Source: Methanomicrobium sp. W14 (lineage in GTDB: Archaea; Halobacteriota; Methanomicrobia; Methanomicrobiales; Methanomicrobiaceae). Taken from it: a DNA stretch of 64,000 bases. Under the pieces are notes generated by a model, which had not been told where the DNA came from, ran no database searches, and was given only the letters and a program-made list of their open reading frames with translations. Both the position numbers and the translations under genes were made by a program. Shown in pieces: positions 36,521 to 45,469 of this stretch. Every line of letters begins with the position of its first letter. Within the stretch, counting starts at the first letter, position 1. The stretch lies in the NCBI RefSeq assembly GCF_017875315.1, contig NZ_JAGGMM010000003.1, positions 372,001-436,000 on the forward strand, read 5' to 3'.

Positions 36521-39500
36521 ATGCCTGAAAAAAATCTTGTAAAGATTCATCCCGGGTGCGGCCCTAAAAGCTGTGTCGAGGCTTTTAAACAGGAATATAC
36601 GGATTTTCCCCTGAAAACATACCTACTCGTCCCTACCGAGAGGCTCAAAAGAGACATCGAAAATACCCTTCTTAAGGAGGAAATTGCAGTCGTTGAAAAG
36701 GCAGTTTCAACCCCTTTGGCGTTTGCATCCGCGACCGTGGAGAAGATTCCCGGCCACAGGCTGATATCCGAAGAGGAGGCGAAGATGATTCTCCTGAAAG
36801 CTGCCAGGAAAAACAGTAGCTACGCCGGTGCACTTTCACCATCAAAGGATTTTTCGTCCAGGCTTTTAAACGACCTCTACGGCCTTGTCAAGGTCGCAAC
36901 TGAGCAGGAGGCGGATTACAGGCAGGTCTTTTCACGTGAAAGCCCTAAAAACAGGGCCATTGCCAGGGTAATCGAGGATTATGCAGAAATCATACGGTCC
37001 GAAAAACTAATCCCTCCCGAAAGGATCTGGACGACAGCCACGGAACATATAAAAGAAAAAGGTTTTTCAGGCGAAACTCCCACATTCTTTTTCTCAGGGA
37101 TATATGAACCCTTTCCAGCCGTAAAATCATTCATTACGGCCTGCTCGTCAAAGAGCAGAAAATGTGTATATTTCATGCCTTTCTGTGAAAACCGCAAAGT
37201 CTGCACAGACAACGGGAAATGGTTCGGTGCGAAAACCACAACCGCCGAGACCGTAAGTGCATGCGACTATACTGTCGTCTTTTCAGGCGGCAACCCTGCC
37301 GGTCTAACGGCGGATATTTTTGCAAAACGCTATGACAACTTCAAATCCGAGATTTCAGGAATAGCGGCTGAAATATCCCGGCTGGTAAAATCAGGCGTGA
37401 AACCTTCTGAAATAGCCGTCGCATTCCCCGACCCTGCCGGTGCAACGGCGGTTGCGGATGAAATCTTTTCGGACTTTGGCCTTTCCTTCTCCTCGTCGGC
37501 GACATTTCCATTGTCTCGCTCCCCCATCGTCCAGTCAGTCATCCTTACGGCTGAAGTCATAGCAAAGAAATTTTCAAAGGGGGCGGTCTCGGAATTTCTT
37601 GCGTCACCATACCTTGCATCGGAAAGGCTCCTGCCTGCAAAAAAGGCGTTCACGGACACTGTAGCTGAAAACGCCCGTATTGACGAAGGGTTTTCGTCCT
37701 GGGAGAAAAACCTTGAAAAATACATAGACAGTCAGAAAAAAAACCTTTTATCGGAAGATCTGCCAAACTCAAAGAAAAAGGACCTGGAAAAAAAGATTAC
37801 GGACGCGAGGTACGTTTTAAAAAACGTCGTCCCTGTTTTGTCTGAGCTGAACGACCTGTCGCACAGCGACACATACCGCGGCCATATCAAAAACTTCACA
37901 GAACTTCTAAAAAAGTGGAAAGTCCCGGTAATAAGCGGCATATGCGGGGAAAAAATCCTTTCAAGGGACAAAAAAGACCTTGAAGACCTGAAAAAACTCT
38001 TAAAAGGACTTTCAAAGACTTCCGAAACTTCCGGGGAGGATAAAGTCCCCTTTTATGAATTTTCAAGGCTTCTCTCCTCGTCCGCGGGAAGCACGAGAAT
38101 CCCCCTTGAAAGGGACGACTCAAAGATTCAGGTCTCGGGAATACAGGGGCTTCAGGACACGGGTTTTTCATACGTGTTCCTTGCAGGTCTTGTCGACGGA
38201 AAAATACCCGACATTCCCGGAATCCTTCCTTATACAACCGACGAAGAAGACCAGAAAATCTGGCCGGGAAAGAAACGCGACAAGGTCCGGGGAGAGAGGT
38301 TTTACTTTGTAAAGGCCCTGTATGCCGGAAGACGGGCCGTATACCTTAGCTGTCACAACGAGGCGGAAGGAAGACAGGAGATCCCATCGCAGTTTTACGA
38401 GACCGCATCCGGCATCCTTGCGGCAAAAGAGCCAAAAGACCCCGGAAGAAAAGGCCCGGTGTCATATTCCCTCGAAGAGACCGGCCGCAGTCTTTCAAAA
38501 GGTATTGTCTGTGACGACTTTTATCTCCCTGAAGGCATATCCCCCGAATCCGTCATGGAGAGAATAAACACCGAAGGCTTTTTCAGGCGGGGACTGTACG
38601 ATTCGGCATATGACGGGCTTTTGTCAGGCGACGACGATATAAAGGAAGCGCTAAATGAAAGGTTCGGCGGGAAATATGCCTATTCACCGACATCGCTTGA
38701 AATATACTCACAGTGCCCGTTCAGGTTCTACCTGAAGCACGTCCTCGGGCTAAACCCGCCACCTAAAACCGACTTTGCACTTTCCGCCGCAGACAGGGGC
38801 GACCTTCTTCACAAAACGCTGTTTTCGTTCTATTCGGAGTGGATGAAAAACCACGAAAGACCCCCTTCAGGAATCGACAGGGACGAGGCGCTGTCCCTTT
38901 TGAAGTCATGTGCAGGCGAAAATATTGAAGCCTACGGGATGCAGGGACCTGCATGGGACTCAATGACAAAGGAGATACTCGGGGAGACCGGGTACGGGAA
39001 AGGGATACTTGAAAAGTTTGCCGACGAAGAGGTGAAACTTTACCCGACCGGGTTCGTCCCGAAATATTTTGAGGCCGGGTTCGGGTCTGCCGGACCGGGA
39101 AATTCTTTTTCGGACGGGCCCGTCGAAATAACGTCAAAGAGCGGCAAAAGCATATTTCTAAGGGGATTTGTCGACAGGATAGACGTAAGAGACGGTGACT
39201 TTGTCATAACTGATTACAAGACGGGAAACAACCCGAAATACAGGGATATTGCCTCAGGCAAAGCCCTCCAGCTCCCCCTATACCTCAAAGCCGCGGAAAA
39301 GTCCATGGACATGAGAGGAATAGGCGGGTTTTACTATAAACTCTCGAAAAAAGAAGTCTTCAGGAGGGCCGAACTGTATGACCCGGATGAAGAGGAGCTA
39401 TTCTCAGCCTTCCAAAAGGCGAGGATAAAAAAAGAGCCGTTTGAGGACATTCTTGACAGGTCCGTAGAATTCGCATGCAGCTATTCCGAATGCATAAGAA

Positions 39501-39664
39501 AAGGGATATTTACTCCCGCAAAAGAGACCGGAGTCTGCCCCGGCTACTGCGAGTTCAAAAACCTGTGCAGGTTCTCGGAGTTCAGAATTCTTGAACAGGA
39601 AAATATACTAAACGGCCCCAAAGAAAAAGGCGAAAACCCCGGAAAAAACAAAGGAGACGACTAA
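36521..39664 (+). CDS. addB: AddB-like nuclease subunit (PD-(D/E)xK, iron-sulfur)
   Basis: 1047 residues. The N-terminal part resembles an inactivated helicase: the P-loop position reads HPGCGPKS, without a proper GKT. The C-terminal nuclease has GFVDRIDVRDGDFVITDYKTG with Asp898 and Lys900, and QLPLYLKAA as motif-QxxxY-like end. Four cysteines, C732 (SQCPFRFY) and C1006/C1010/C1016 (CPGYCEFKNLC), match the AddB 4Fe-4S staple. It would cut the 5'-ended strand during double-strand-break processing together with the helicase gene that follows 2 nt later. Archaea usually use HerA-NurA instead. Confidence 0.85.
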   Translation: MPEKNLVKIHPGCGPKSCVEAFKQEYTDFPLKTYLLVPTERLKRDIENTLLKEEIAVVEKAVSTPLAFASATVEKIPGHRLISEEEAKMILLKAARKNSSYAGALSPSKDFSSRLLNDLYGLVKVATEQEADYRQVFSRESPKNRAIARVIEDYAEIIRSEKLIPPERIWTTATEHIKEKGFSGETPTFFFSGIYEPFPAVKSFITACSSKSRKCVYFMPFCENRKVCTDNGKWFGAKTTTAETVSACDYTVVFSGGNPAGLTADIFAKRYDNFKSEISGIAAEISRLVKSGVKPSEIAVAFPDPAGATAVADEIFSDFGLSFSSSATFPLSRSPIVQSVILTAEVIAKKFSKGAVSEFLASPYLASERLLPAKKAFTDTVAENARIDEGFSSWEKNLEKYIDSQKKNLLSEDLPNSKKKDLEKKITDARYVLKNVVPVLSELNDLSHSDTYRGHIKNFTELLKKWKVPVISGICGEKILSRDKKDLEDLKKLLKGLSKTSETSGEDKVPFYEFSRLLSSSAGSTRIPLERDDSKIQVSGIQGLQDTGFSYVFLAGLVDGKIPDIPGILPYTTDEEDQKIWPGKKRDKVRGERFYFVKALYAGRRAVYLSCHNEAEGRQEIPSQFYETASGILAAKEPKDPGRKGPVSYSLEETGRSLSKGIVCDDFYLPEGISPESVMERINTEGFFRRGLYDSAYDGLLSGDDDIKEALNERFGGKYAYSPTSLEIYSQCPFRFYLKHVLGLNPPPKTDFALSAADRGDLLHKTLFSFYSEWMKNHERPPSGIDRDEALSLLKSCAGENIEAYGMQGPAWDSMTKEILGETGYGKGILEKFADEEVKLYPTGFVPKYFEAGFGSAGPGNSFSDGPVEITSKSGKSIFLRGFVDRIDVRDGDFVITDYKTGNNPKYRDIASGKALQLPLYLKAAEKSMDMRGIGGFYYKLSKKEVFRRAELYDPDEEELFSAFQKARIKKEPFEDILDRSVEFACSYSECIRKGIFTPAKETGVCPGYCEFKNLCRFSEFRILEQENILNGPKEKGENPGKNKGDD

Positions 39665-39666
39665 AA

Positions 39667-42600
39667 ATGCTTACAGACAGGCAGAAAGAGGCGATGAGGC
39701 ATGACATCAGTCTCTGTGTCACGGCAGGGGCGGGGACCGGAAAGACGCATGTCCTTGTAAACCGCTATATAAGCCTCATCGAAGACGCCGGGTGCAGGCC
39801 TTCCGAAATTCTTGCCCTGACATTTACGGACAAGGCCGCGGCCGAGATGAAAGAGAGGGTCGAAAAGGAGATCTTTGAAAAAGAAGGACCTTTCTGGGAC
39901 CAGATTAAAGAGGAGATGATGTGGGCCAACATTTCCACATTCCACTCCTTCTGCTCGAAAGTCCTCAGGGAGTTCCCGGTAGAGGCCGGAATAGAACCCG
40001 GATTTTCGGTCCTGACCGACAGCGAATCCGAGGACATCATAAAGGACACCATAAATTCTCTTTTTACCGGAAAACCCGACCCGTTCGTAAAAGAAAGCCT
40101 TGACGAATGCCTGTGCACATACGGGACATACTACCTCGAGTTATTTTTAAGGGAGATGCATAGGAAGAGAAGATATGCGAACGATTTCTTCGAGGCTCTT
40201 GAAAATTCCCCGGAAAAAACGGCAGTAATGTGGAAAGAGGCGCTATTGCAGGAAAAATTAAGCATTGCAACGGAATTTTGGGAAAGTTCGGTCCTCCCGA
40301 AAGCCGCAGGAGACCTTTTTTCGCTTTCGGAAAGTTTTGCAGGCGACGGCGACAAAGGTGCAAAATACCTGAAATCCGTAAAGGAGTTTCTCATCCTCCT
40401 CAAAAGCGAAGACCCCCGTGATATCTGCAGGGGCCTTCTTGGGATTGCGGAGACTGCCGGCGGCTCAAAGAGCATGGGGAGCAAAAAGGTATTCGGGGAC
40501 TTCAAGGAGAACCTGATATCCTCTTATTCGGCCCTAAAGGACTACGCCGACGGCCTTCCGGGTGATATCCTTGCAGCCGAAACCACGGAAGACACACCGG
40601 AAACGAAAAGGACACTTAAAATCCTGAAATCTCTCTATGTAGTCTACAGGGAGATGGAAAAAGGCATCAGGCGGGAAAAGCATGCCCGCGGCGCCGTGGA
40701 CTTCACCGACATGATAAACCTCACCTATTCGCTCTTCAGAAAATACCCTGATATTGTTGCAAAAAGCTACTCGAAACGTTTCAAATACGTCATGATAGAC
40801 GAGTTCCAGGACACCGACCCTGTCCAGGCCGAAATAACGTCATATATCCTGAACGGCGGCAAACAAAAAGACAACCGGAAATGCAGCAGCATTTTCGTCG
40901 TAGGTGACCCGAAGCAGTCGATTTACCTATTCAGGGACGCCGACGTGACACAGTTCAGGCGTTCGGGTGAAAAAATAAAAAACGAATACAAAGGAGACCT
41001 TGTATCGCTTGACATAAACTTCAGGAGCACAAAGGAAGTCCTTTCGTTTGTCAACCGCATCTTCGGTGAAATATTAAAGGAGACGAAAAAACCGTGGGAC
41101 TTCGGGTACGAGCCGGTCCGTGTCTCTGAAAAAAGAGCTGAAGACTGCGGCTCGGTCGGGCTTATAATAACTCCACCCGGAAAAACGGTTTCGGAAAGGG
41201 CCGTTTTTGAGGCTGATGCAGTTGCAAGGAAAATCAGGATTATTACCGGCGAAAAAAAAGTTCTGGTCTCCCAAAAACCCGCATCGTGGCAGGATATCGC
41301 CATTCTTATCGAGAGGAGAAACAACCTGAAATACATCGAATACTCCCTTAAAAAATACGGAATACCGTACAGGGTCTACGGGGGCCTGGGACTCTACGAA
41401 AAACAGGAGGTCCTTGACGCAGGCTCGGTGCTCTCTTTTCTGAAAAATCCAAAAGACGACTCATCCCTTTATGCGGCTTTAAGATCGCCTTTCTTCGGGT
41501 TTTCCGACGCAGAAATCTTCAGGATATGTAACGGGTACGCTGAAGGCCTTTTTGAAAAATTAAAGAGGGACGAATCCGAAAAATCGAAAAACGCATGCAG
41601 ACTCCTTTCGTCCTGGCTTCTTTATGCAAGAAGAGTTTTGCCCTCCGCACTTTTCAGGAAAATAATCTCGGAATCCGGGATTTACGCGGTTTATGCAGGA
41701 GTCCCCGGAGGCGGACAGGCGATGGCAAACCTCGAAAAGCTCTCGGACATCATACGCGAAAGGGAGAAGGGAGGCTTTTACACCCTCGACAGACTTGTTT
41801 CCGAGCTTTCGTCATCCGTAAGTTCGGGCGAAAAGGAAGGGGAGGCGGAGCCTGAAAACACCGGCGGGGACGCTGTCACCATAATGACAGTCCATGCATC
41901 AAAGGGGCTTGAATTTCCGGTCGTAATAATACCAGGACTTTCGGACTCCTCTCCCTCCGACAACTCCCCGGTCGTCGTCGACGGAGAGCTTGGAGTAGGA
42001 ATAAAAATACCCGATTTCGAGACAGGAGACGACTACGTGAACTCTCCACCTCTTATGGTCCAGAAGTACAGGCAGAGGCAGAAGATGCAGGCGGAAAAAA
42101 AGCGCCTGTTCTACGTTGCCGCGACAAGGGCAAGGGACCACCTGATAATGTGCGCCTCGGAGCCAAAGGAGATGCCTTCATCGTTTGAGGCGTGCAAAAC
42201 GAGGGCCGACTGGGTCATGTTCTGCCTTTTGCGGGGAAAGGACGGACTTCATGACGGCGTATACGAAACCGTATGCGACGGTGAAAAATGCACGGTAAAG
42301 GTGACAAGGGCAGAAAACCTTGCCGATTTCGGTGCAGACGAAAAAAAACCGAAATACGTTCACCTGCCCAAAAATATCCCGGCGCCTGAAAACTATGGAA
42401 AATCCGTTTGGTCATTCCCTGAAGCACGGTTATGTGGCAGTCATGAAAGAGTCTTTTCCGCAACCGAAATAGAAGACTACCTGAGAAAAACAGGTGAAAT
42501 TAAAACCGCACCCCAAAAAAAGGCTGCAAAAAAGCCGTCCGCAAAAGACGGGCTGAAAATGGCGGACAGGGGCACATTTATCCACGAAATATTCGCAGGA

Positions 42601-43047
42601 AAGGACCTGCCTGCCGTTTTATGGAATTACCCTGAAGTCCGGGAAGATGAGGCACAGCTCTACGCAGGGATGTACAGGAAGTTTCTTGACTCCGAATTCA
42701 TGAAAGACGTCAAAAGGTCATATTGCGAGCTTTCGTTTAAGACCGGAATTGCAGGCTACAAAATTTCCGGAGCAATCGACAGGCTCGTCGAGAAAACAGA
42801 CGGGTGGTACGTTATAGACTACAAGACAGGCGACGAAACCGAAGAGGACCACAGCGTACAGATGGGGATATACAAAGAGGCGGCTGAGGGTATTTTAAAG
42901 CTGCCTGTAAAAACTGTTATTTATAAGACCTCTGACGAAAGCTTTAATGAAGTCCCGATAAATTCCGCGGAATTAAGAGACAGGGTCTCTAAAACCTGCG
43001 ACAAAATGACAAGAGAAATATACGATGATACAGACATTCAGCCTTGA
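39667..43047 (+). CDS. addA: AddA-like UvrD-family helicase-nuclease
   Basis: 1126 residues. Walker A TAGAGTGKTHVL (Lys26), motif Ia LTFTDKAAAEMKERV, Walker B VMIDEFQDTDPVQAE, motif III VVGDPKQSIYLFRDAD, motif V MTVHASKGLEFPVV, and motif VI AATRARDHL. The C-terminal PD-(D/E)xK domain reads GAIDRLVEK then VIDYKTGDE (Asp1051, Lys1053) and QMGIYKEA. This is the full layout of bacterial AddA, a 3'-5' helicase with a nuclease for the 3'-ended strand. It overlaps the glycosylase gene by 23 nt. Confidence 0.9.
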   Translation: MLTDRQKEAMRHDISLCVTAGAGTGKTHVLVNRYISLIEDAGCRPSEILALTFTDKAAAEMKERVEKEIFEKEGPFWDQIKEEMMWANISTFHSFCSKVLREFPVEAGIEPGFSVLTDSESEDIIKDTINSLFTGKPDPFVKESLDECLCTYGTYYLELFLREMHRKRRYANDFFEALENSPEKTAVMWKEALLQEKLSIATEFWESSVLPKAAGDLFSLSESFAGDGDKGAKYLKSVKEFLILLKSEDPRDICRGLLGIAETAGGSKSMGSKKVFGDFKENLISSYSALKDYADGLPGDILAAETTEDTPETKRTLKILKSLYVVYREMEKGIRREKHARGAVDFTDMINLTYSLFRKYPDIVAKSYSKRFKYVMIDEFQDTDPVQAEITSYILNGGKQKDNRKCSSIFVVGDPKQSIYLFRDADVTQFRRSGEKIKNEYKGDLVSLDINFRSTKEVLSFVNRIFGEILKETKKPWDFGYEPVRVSEKRAEDCGSVGLIITPPGKTVSERAVFEADAVARKIRIITGEKKVLVSQKPASWQDIAILIERRNNLKYIEYSLKKYGIPYRVYGGLGLYEKQEVLDAGSVLSFLKNPKDDSSLYAALRSPFFGFSDAEIFRICNGYAEGLFEKLKRDESEKSKNACRLLSSWLLYARRVLPSALFRKIISESGIYAVYAGVPGGGQAMANLEKLSDIIREREKGGFYTLDRLVSELSSSVSSGEKEGEAEPENTGGDAVTIMTVHASKGLEFPVVIIPGLSDSSPSDNSPVVVDGELGVGIKIPDFETGDDYVNSPPLMVQKYRQRQKMQAEKKRLFYVAATRARDHLIMCASEPKEMPSSFEACKTRADWVMFCLLRGKDGLHDGVYETVCDGEKCTVKVTRAENLADFGADEKKPKYVHLPKNIPAPENYGKSVWSFPEARLCGSHERVFSATEIEDYLRKTGEIKTAPQKKAAKKPSAKDGLKMADRGTFIHEIFAGKDLPAVLWNYPEVREDEAQLYAGMYRKFLDSEFMKDVKRSYCELSFKTGIAGYKISGAIDRLVEKTDGWYVIDYKTGDETEEDHSVQMGIYKEAAEGILKLPVKTVIYKTSDESFNEVPINSAELRDRVSKTCDKMTREIYDDTDIQP

Positions 43048-43861
43048 AAAAACGCCTTTTTCACTTTCGACAACACTGTCCTGCGGCCAGGTGTTCAGGT
43101 GGCACGAAACCGGCGGTTGGTGGAGGGGCATTGCACACGGAAAACTTATAAAAATAAGGCAAAAAGGCAATATTCTTGAATATTCGGGCTGCGACGAGGA
43201 CTTCATCAGGTATTATTTCCACTTCGACGCAGACCTTGACGAAATCCTCGCTTCGATTAACAGGGACGAAAACATCGATGAGGCGATAAAAGAGCATGCA
43301 GGTCTCAGGGTCGTAAGGCAGGACCCGTGGGAATGCCTGCTGACATACCTTTGCGGACAGAACACGAGTATCCCGCTCATTGAAAAGATGCTTGACAGCA
43401 TGTCCGAAATGTCCGGTGTTCCCGTTGAAGACGGGGAGGAGAAAGCGTACCTTTACCCTACACCCCAGAGCCTGTCAGGGTTCTGCAGGGACGAGATCGC
43501 CAAATGCTCGACAGGGTACAGGGCTTCATACATATGCAGCACGGCCTCGGAGATTGCGGGCGACAAAGGATGGGCGGACAGGATACTTTCCTCGGACTAC
43601 GAGTCTGCCAGGAAGGAGATTATGAAATACAAGGGAATAGGGATGAAGGTCGCCGACTGCATCCTTCTTTTCGGGTTCCAGAAGTACGAGTCCTTCCCGG
43701 TCGACAGGTGGGTCAAAAAGATAATGTACGGGCTCTACGGGGTCGGGGATTCGGAAAAAACTCTTTCCTGCGGAGGATACGAGAAAGTCCGCAGGTTCGG
43801 GCAGGAGCACTTCGGCCCCTACTGCGGGTATGCCCAGGAATACCTTTTTGCGGGACGCTAA
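43025..43861 (+). CDS. ogg: 8-oxoguanine DNA glycosylase/AP lyase (Ogg1-type)
   Basis: 278 residues. An N-terminal OGG domain (SLSTTLSCGQVFRWHETGG) precedes an HhH-GPD fold: LLTYLCGQNTSI, then hairpin YKGIGMKVADCILLFG with catalytic Lys208, then Asp227 in FPVDRW. It removes 8-oxoguanine from DNA and cuts the abasic site. Being coupled to addBA by a 23-nt overlap makes this a DNA-repair operon. Confidence 0.9.
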   Translation: MIQTFSLEKTPFSLSTTLSCGQVFRWHETGGWWRGIAHGKLIKIRQKGNILEYSGCDEDFIRYYFHFDADLDEILASINRDENIDEAIKEHAGLRVVRQDPWECLLTYLCGQNTSIPLIEKMLDSMSEMSGVPVEDGEEKAYLYPTPQSLSGFCRDEIAKCSTGYRASYICSTASEIAGDKGWADRILSSDYESARKEIMKYKGIGMKVADCILLFGFQKYESFPVDRWVKKIMYGLYGVGDSEKTLSCGGYEKVRRFGQEHFGPYCGYAQEYLFAGR

Positions 43862-43887
43862 ATAAGTGCACTTTCGCCCTGCATGCA

Positions 43888-43900
43888 TATTTTATATATA
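43888..43900 (+). promoter_or_regulatory. TATA box for the Cys-rich membrane protein
   Basis: A TATTTTATATAT stretch is centred about 28 nt before ATG 43924, which supports that start and a leaderless transcript separate from the repair operon. Confidence 0.5.
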
Positions 43901-43923
43901 GAAACCGTTCATGATACTGATTC

Positions 43924-44451
43924 ATGGACGAAAATAAATCTTCCGTGGGTATTTACGAGGGGGGAGTCCCTGAATTTGACAAAAAGGGAATCATTTTTGC
44001 AAACATTATTTTGATTGCATGGCTTTTGGCGGGGATTTATGCTGTATATGTTTTCTATCCCCCGGCAGGGATTGTTTACGGGCTGTTTGTAATCATTATG
44101 TTCATGTTCGTCATGAGAAAGGGACTGTGCACGAAATGCTGGTATTACGGTAAAAAATGTTCGATGGGCTGGGGAGTTTACACGGCAAAACTCTTCAGAA
44201 AAGACGATACCGAAAAATTTGAGGGGTGCAAGGCATCTAAATTCGCACCGGTTCTCTGGATGACGGTATCCTTTCTGCCGGTTGTCCTGATTCTCGTATC
44301 GGCGGTTTTGTCGTTTTCGGTTTTCAAGCTTATCATCCTTGCAGTACTTGTGATTTTAATGGCCATATCAGGAAACAAAAAAATAAGGGAGGCTTCTTGC
44401 AGGCAGTGCAAAATGAGATACCTCTGCCACGGGAGTGCCGCAAAGGACTGA
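43924..44451 (+). CDS. Cysteine-motif membrane protein, unknown
   Basis: 175 residues with four membrane helices in two pairs (about 23-65 and 108-150). Between them is CTKCWYYGKKCSMGWG and at the C-terminus CRQCKMRYLCHG, both facing the same side by helix counting. The two clusters could bind zinc, iron-sulfur or another metal. I recall similar unnamed proteins in methanogens but no defined function. Confidence 0.7.
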   Translation: MDENKSSVGIYEGGVPEFDKKGIIFANIILIAWLLAGIYAVYVFYPPAGIVYGLFVIIMFMFVMRKGLCTKCWYYGKKCSMGWGVYTAKLFRKDDTEKFEGCKASKFAPVLWMTVSFLPVVLILVSAVLSFSVFKLIILAVLVILMAISGNKKIREASCRQCKMRYLCHGSAAKD

Positions 44452-44509
44452 ATAAAGGAAAAAAAGGAAAAATAATAAAACAGACCTGACAAAGGAAAAC
44501 AGGATTGAT

Positions 44510-44791
44510 ATGGCACCTTCAAACGATAATCCAGGGGCAAAAAAAGACCTGATGAGAATTCCGGGAGTGGGAAAAAAGACTGCCGAAGACCTTGTGGCGC
44601 TCGGGTATGACTCCGTCAAATCCCTTGCAGGAGAAGACCCGGAGGATATGTACAAAAGGCTCTGCATAATTGACGGCGGATTTTCGGACCGCTGCAACCT
44701 TTACGTCTACCGCTGTGCCGTATACTTTGCTGAAAACGAAGGAAAAACCATGAACCCGGACCTTCTTTTGTGGTGGAACTGGAAGGACTAA
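44510..44791 (+). CDS. Helix-hairpin-helix protein (Cdd1/pathogenicity-locus family)
   Basis: 93 residues. LMRIPGVGKKTAEDLVALGY is a helix-hairpin-helix motif; the rest (AGEDPEDMYKRLCIIDGG, LYVYRCAVYFAEN, LLLWWNWKD) matches the small Cdd1 family, whose members are thought to bind DNA or RNA but have no settled role. It lies 58 nt after the Cys-motif membrane protein on the same strand. Confidence 0.75.
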   Translation: MAPSNDNPGAKKDLMRIPGVGKKTAEDLVALGYDSVKSLAGEDPEDMYKRLCIIDGGFSDRCNLYVYRCAVYFAENEGKTMNPDLLLWWNWKD

Positions 44792-44938
44792 ACAATAATT
44801 CACAGTGAAGGAAGACACTTTCGGAGACAAAAAAAGGCCACAACCTCCTGTATTAAGGCACAAAAGCTTTGTAATTTTGAGAGTCCAAATCCCTCTTCTT
44901 GTCTTTTCCGGTTGCCAGCCGCCAGATTTCATATTTTT

Positions 44939-45103
44939 TTACTTTTTTGCCGTCATGACAATTACGATAAGAAACATCAGGATTACAAAAACTGACAGAT
45001 AAAACCCTGTTTCACTTACTCCCTGGATTATGCTGATGATGCTTGCAAGAATCGCAACGGCTGATGCACCGAATATAACCAGTTCTCTATTTGAATAGCC
45101 CAT
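44939..45103 (-). CDS. 54-residue membrane protein
   Basis: ATG 45103 to TAA 44939-44941. The product begins MGYSNRELVIFGASAVAI and has two hydrophobic helices (about 8-26 and 31-50) ending in MTAKK. ATTTAATA about 28 nt upstream of the ATG fits a TATA box for a leaderless mRNA. The frame looks coding, whereas the plus-strand frame over it does not. Family unknown. Confidence 0.5.
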   Translation of the reverse strand: MGYSNRELVIFGASAVAILASIISIIQGVSETGFYLSVFVILMFLIVIVMTAKK

Positions 45104-45236
45104 GAAGGGTTGTTTACCGCATAAACGTATTAAATCTATTTGACGGATTCGTGATATTTTTCAGGTCTTCGTCCGTCAACACTGGTGCAATTCAAACCCG
45201 TCAGGGTTATTTTCAAAAACTTCATAATATCATGCA

Positions 45237-45320
45237 ATGATTACCAGTGAGCTGAAGAACAAGGTCGACTCTTTATGGACAACGTTCTGGACAGGATGTT
45301 CTGGCTTTACGAGGATATGA
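45237..45320 (+). pseudogene. Relic of a type I restriction methylase (HsdM) start
   Basis: The first 20 codons read ITSELKNKVDSLWTTFWTG after Met, the well-known opening of HsdM N6-adenine methylases, where the next residues should be GxTNPLEVIEQITYL. Here the frame changes to CSGFTRI and stops. No hsdM body, hsdS or hsdR is in the window. It is therefore a remnant left by deletion of a restriction-modification locus. Confidence 0.65.
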
Positions 45321-45375
45321 AAAATTCATAAAAAACATAATGACCGGAATTTGCTGCCCCCCCTTTTTTTGTAAA

Positions 45376-45411
45376 TGTTATTAATTTAACCTCCCCCAAA
45401 CATTAATAACA
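45376..45411. promoter_or_regulatory. Dyad operator before the first binding lipoprotein
   Basis: TGTTATTAAT (45376-45385) and ATTAATAACA (45402-45411) form a perfect 10-bp inverted repeat with a 16-nt spacer, upstream of an A/T-rich TATA candidate (about 45428-45438). Part of it, ATTAATTTAACCT (45380-45392), recurs before the second paralogue. Placement upstream of the TATA box suits an activator or a metal-dependent regulator. Confidence 0.45.
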
Positions 45412-45469
45412 ACCCTGATATACTCCTTTTATTTAAAACATAAACCATTCATTTTTTTCGGATGATACT

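Larger units (their letters stand above)
44792..45469. other. 678-nt gap holding a 54-codon gene and a restriction-gene relic
   Basis: This region contains a minus-strand small membrane protein gene (44939-45103), the remains of an hsdM start (45237-45320), a C7T7 run (45357-45367) and the promoter region of the first binding lipoprotein. No other coding sequence was seen. Confidence 0.6.

Noticed and set aside
37330-37725. Long frames antisense to addB
   Set aside because: They follow from codon bias of the helicase-nuclease gene; no start signals or conserved motifs.
44876-44906. A T-arm-like stretch (GAGAGTCCAAATCCCTCT) with distant AGACAA/TTGTCT pairing, suggesting a tRNA or tRNA relic
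   Set aside because: No D-arm, anticodon stem or consistent acceptor stem could be built around it.
44805-45002. Plus-strand 65-codon frame
   Set aside because: It overlaps a better minus-strand 54-residue membrane protein and has no start signal or protein-like pattern.
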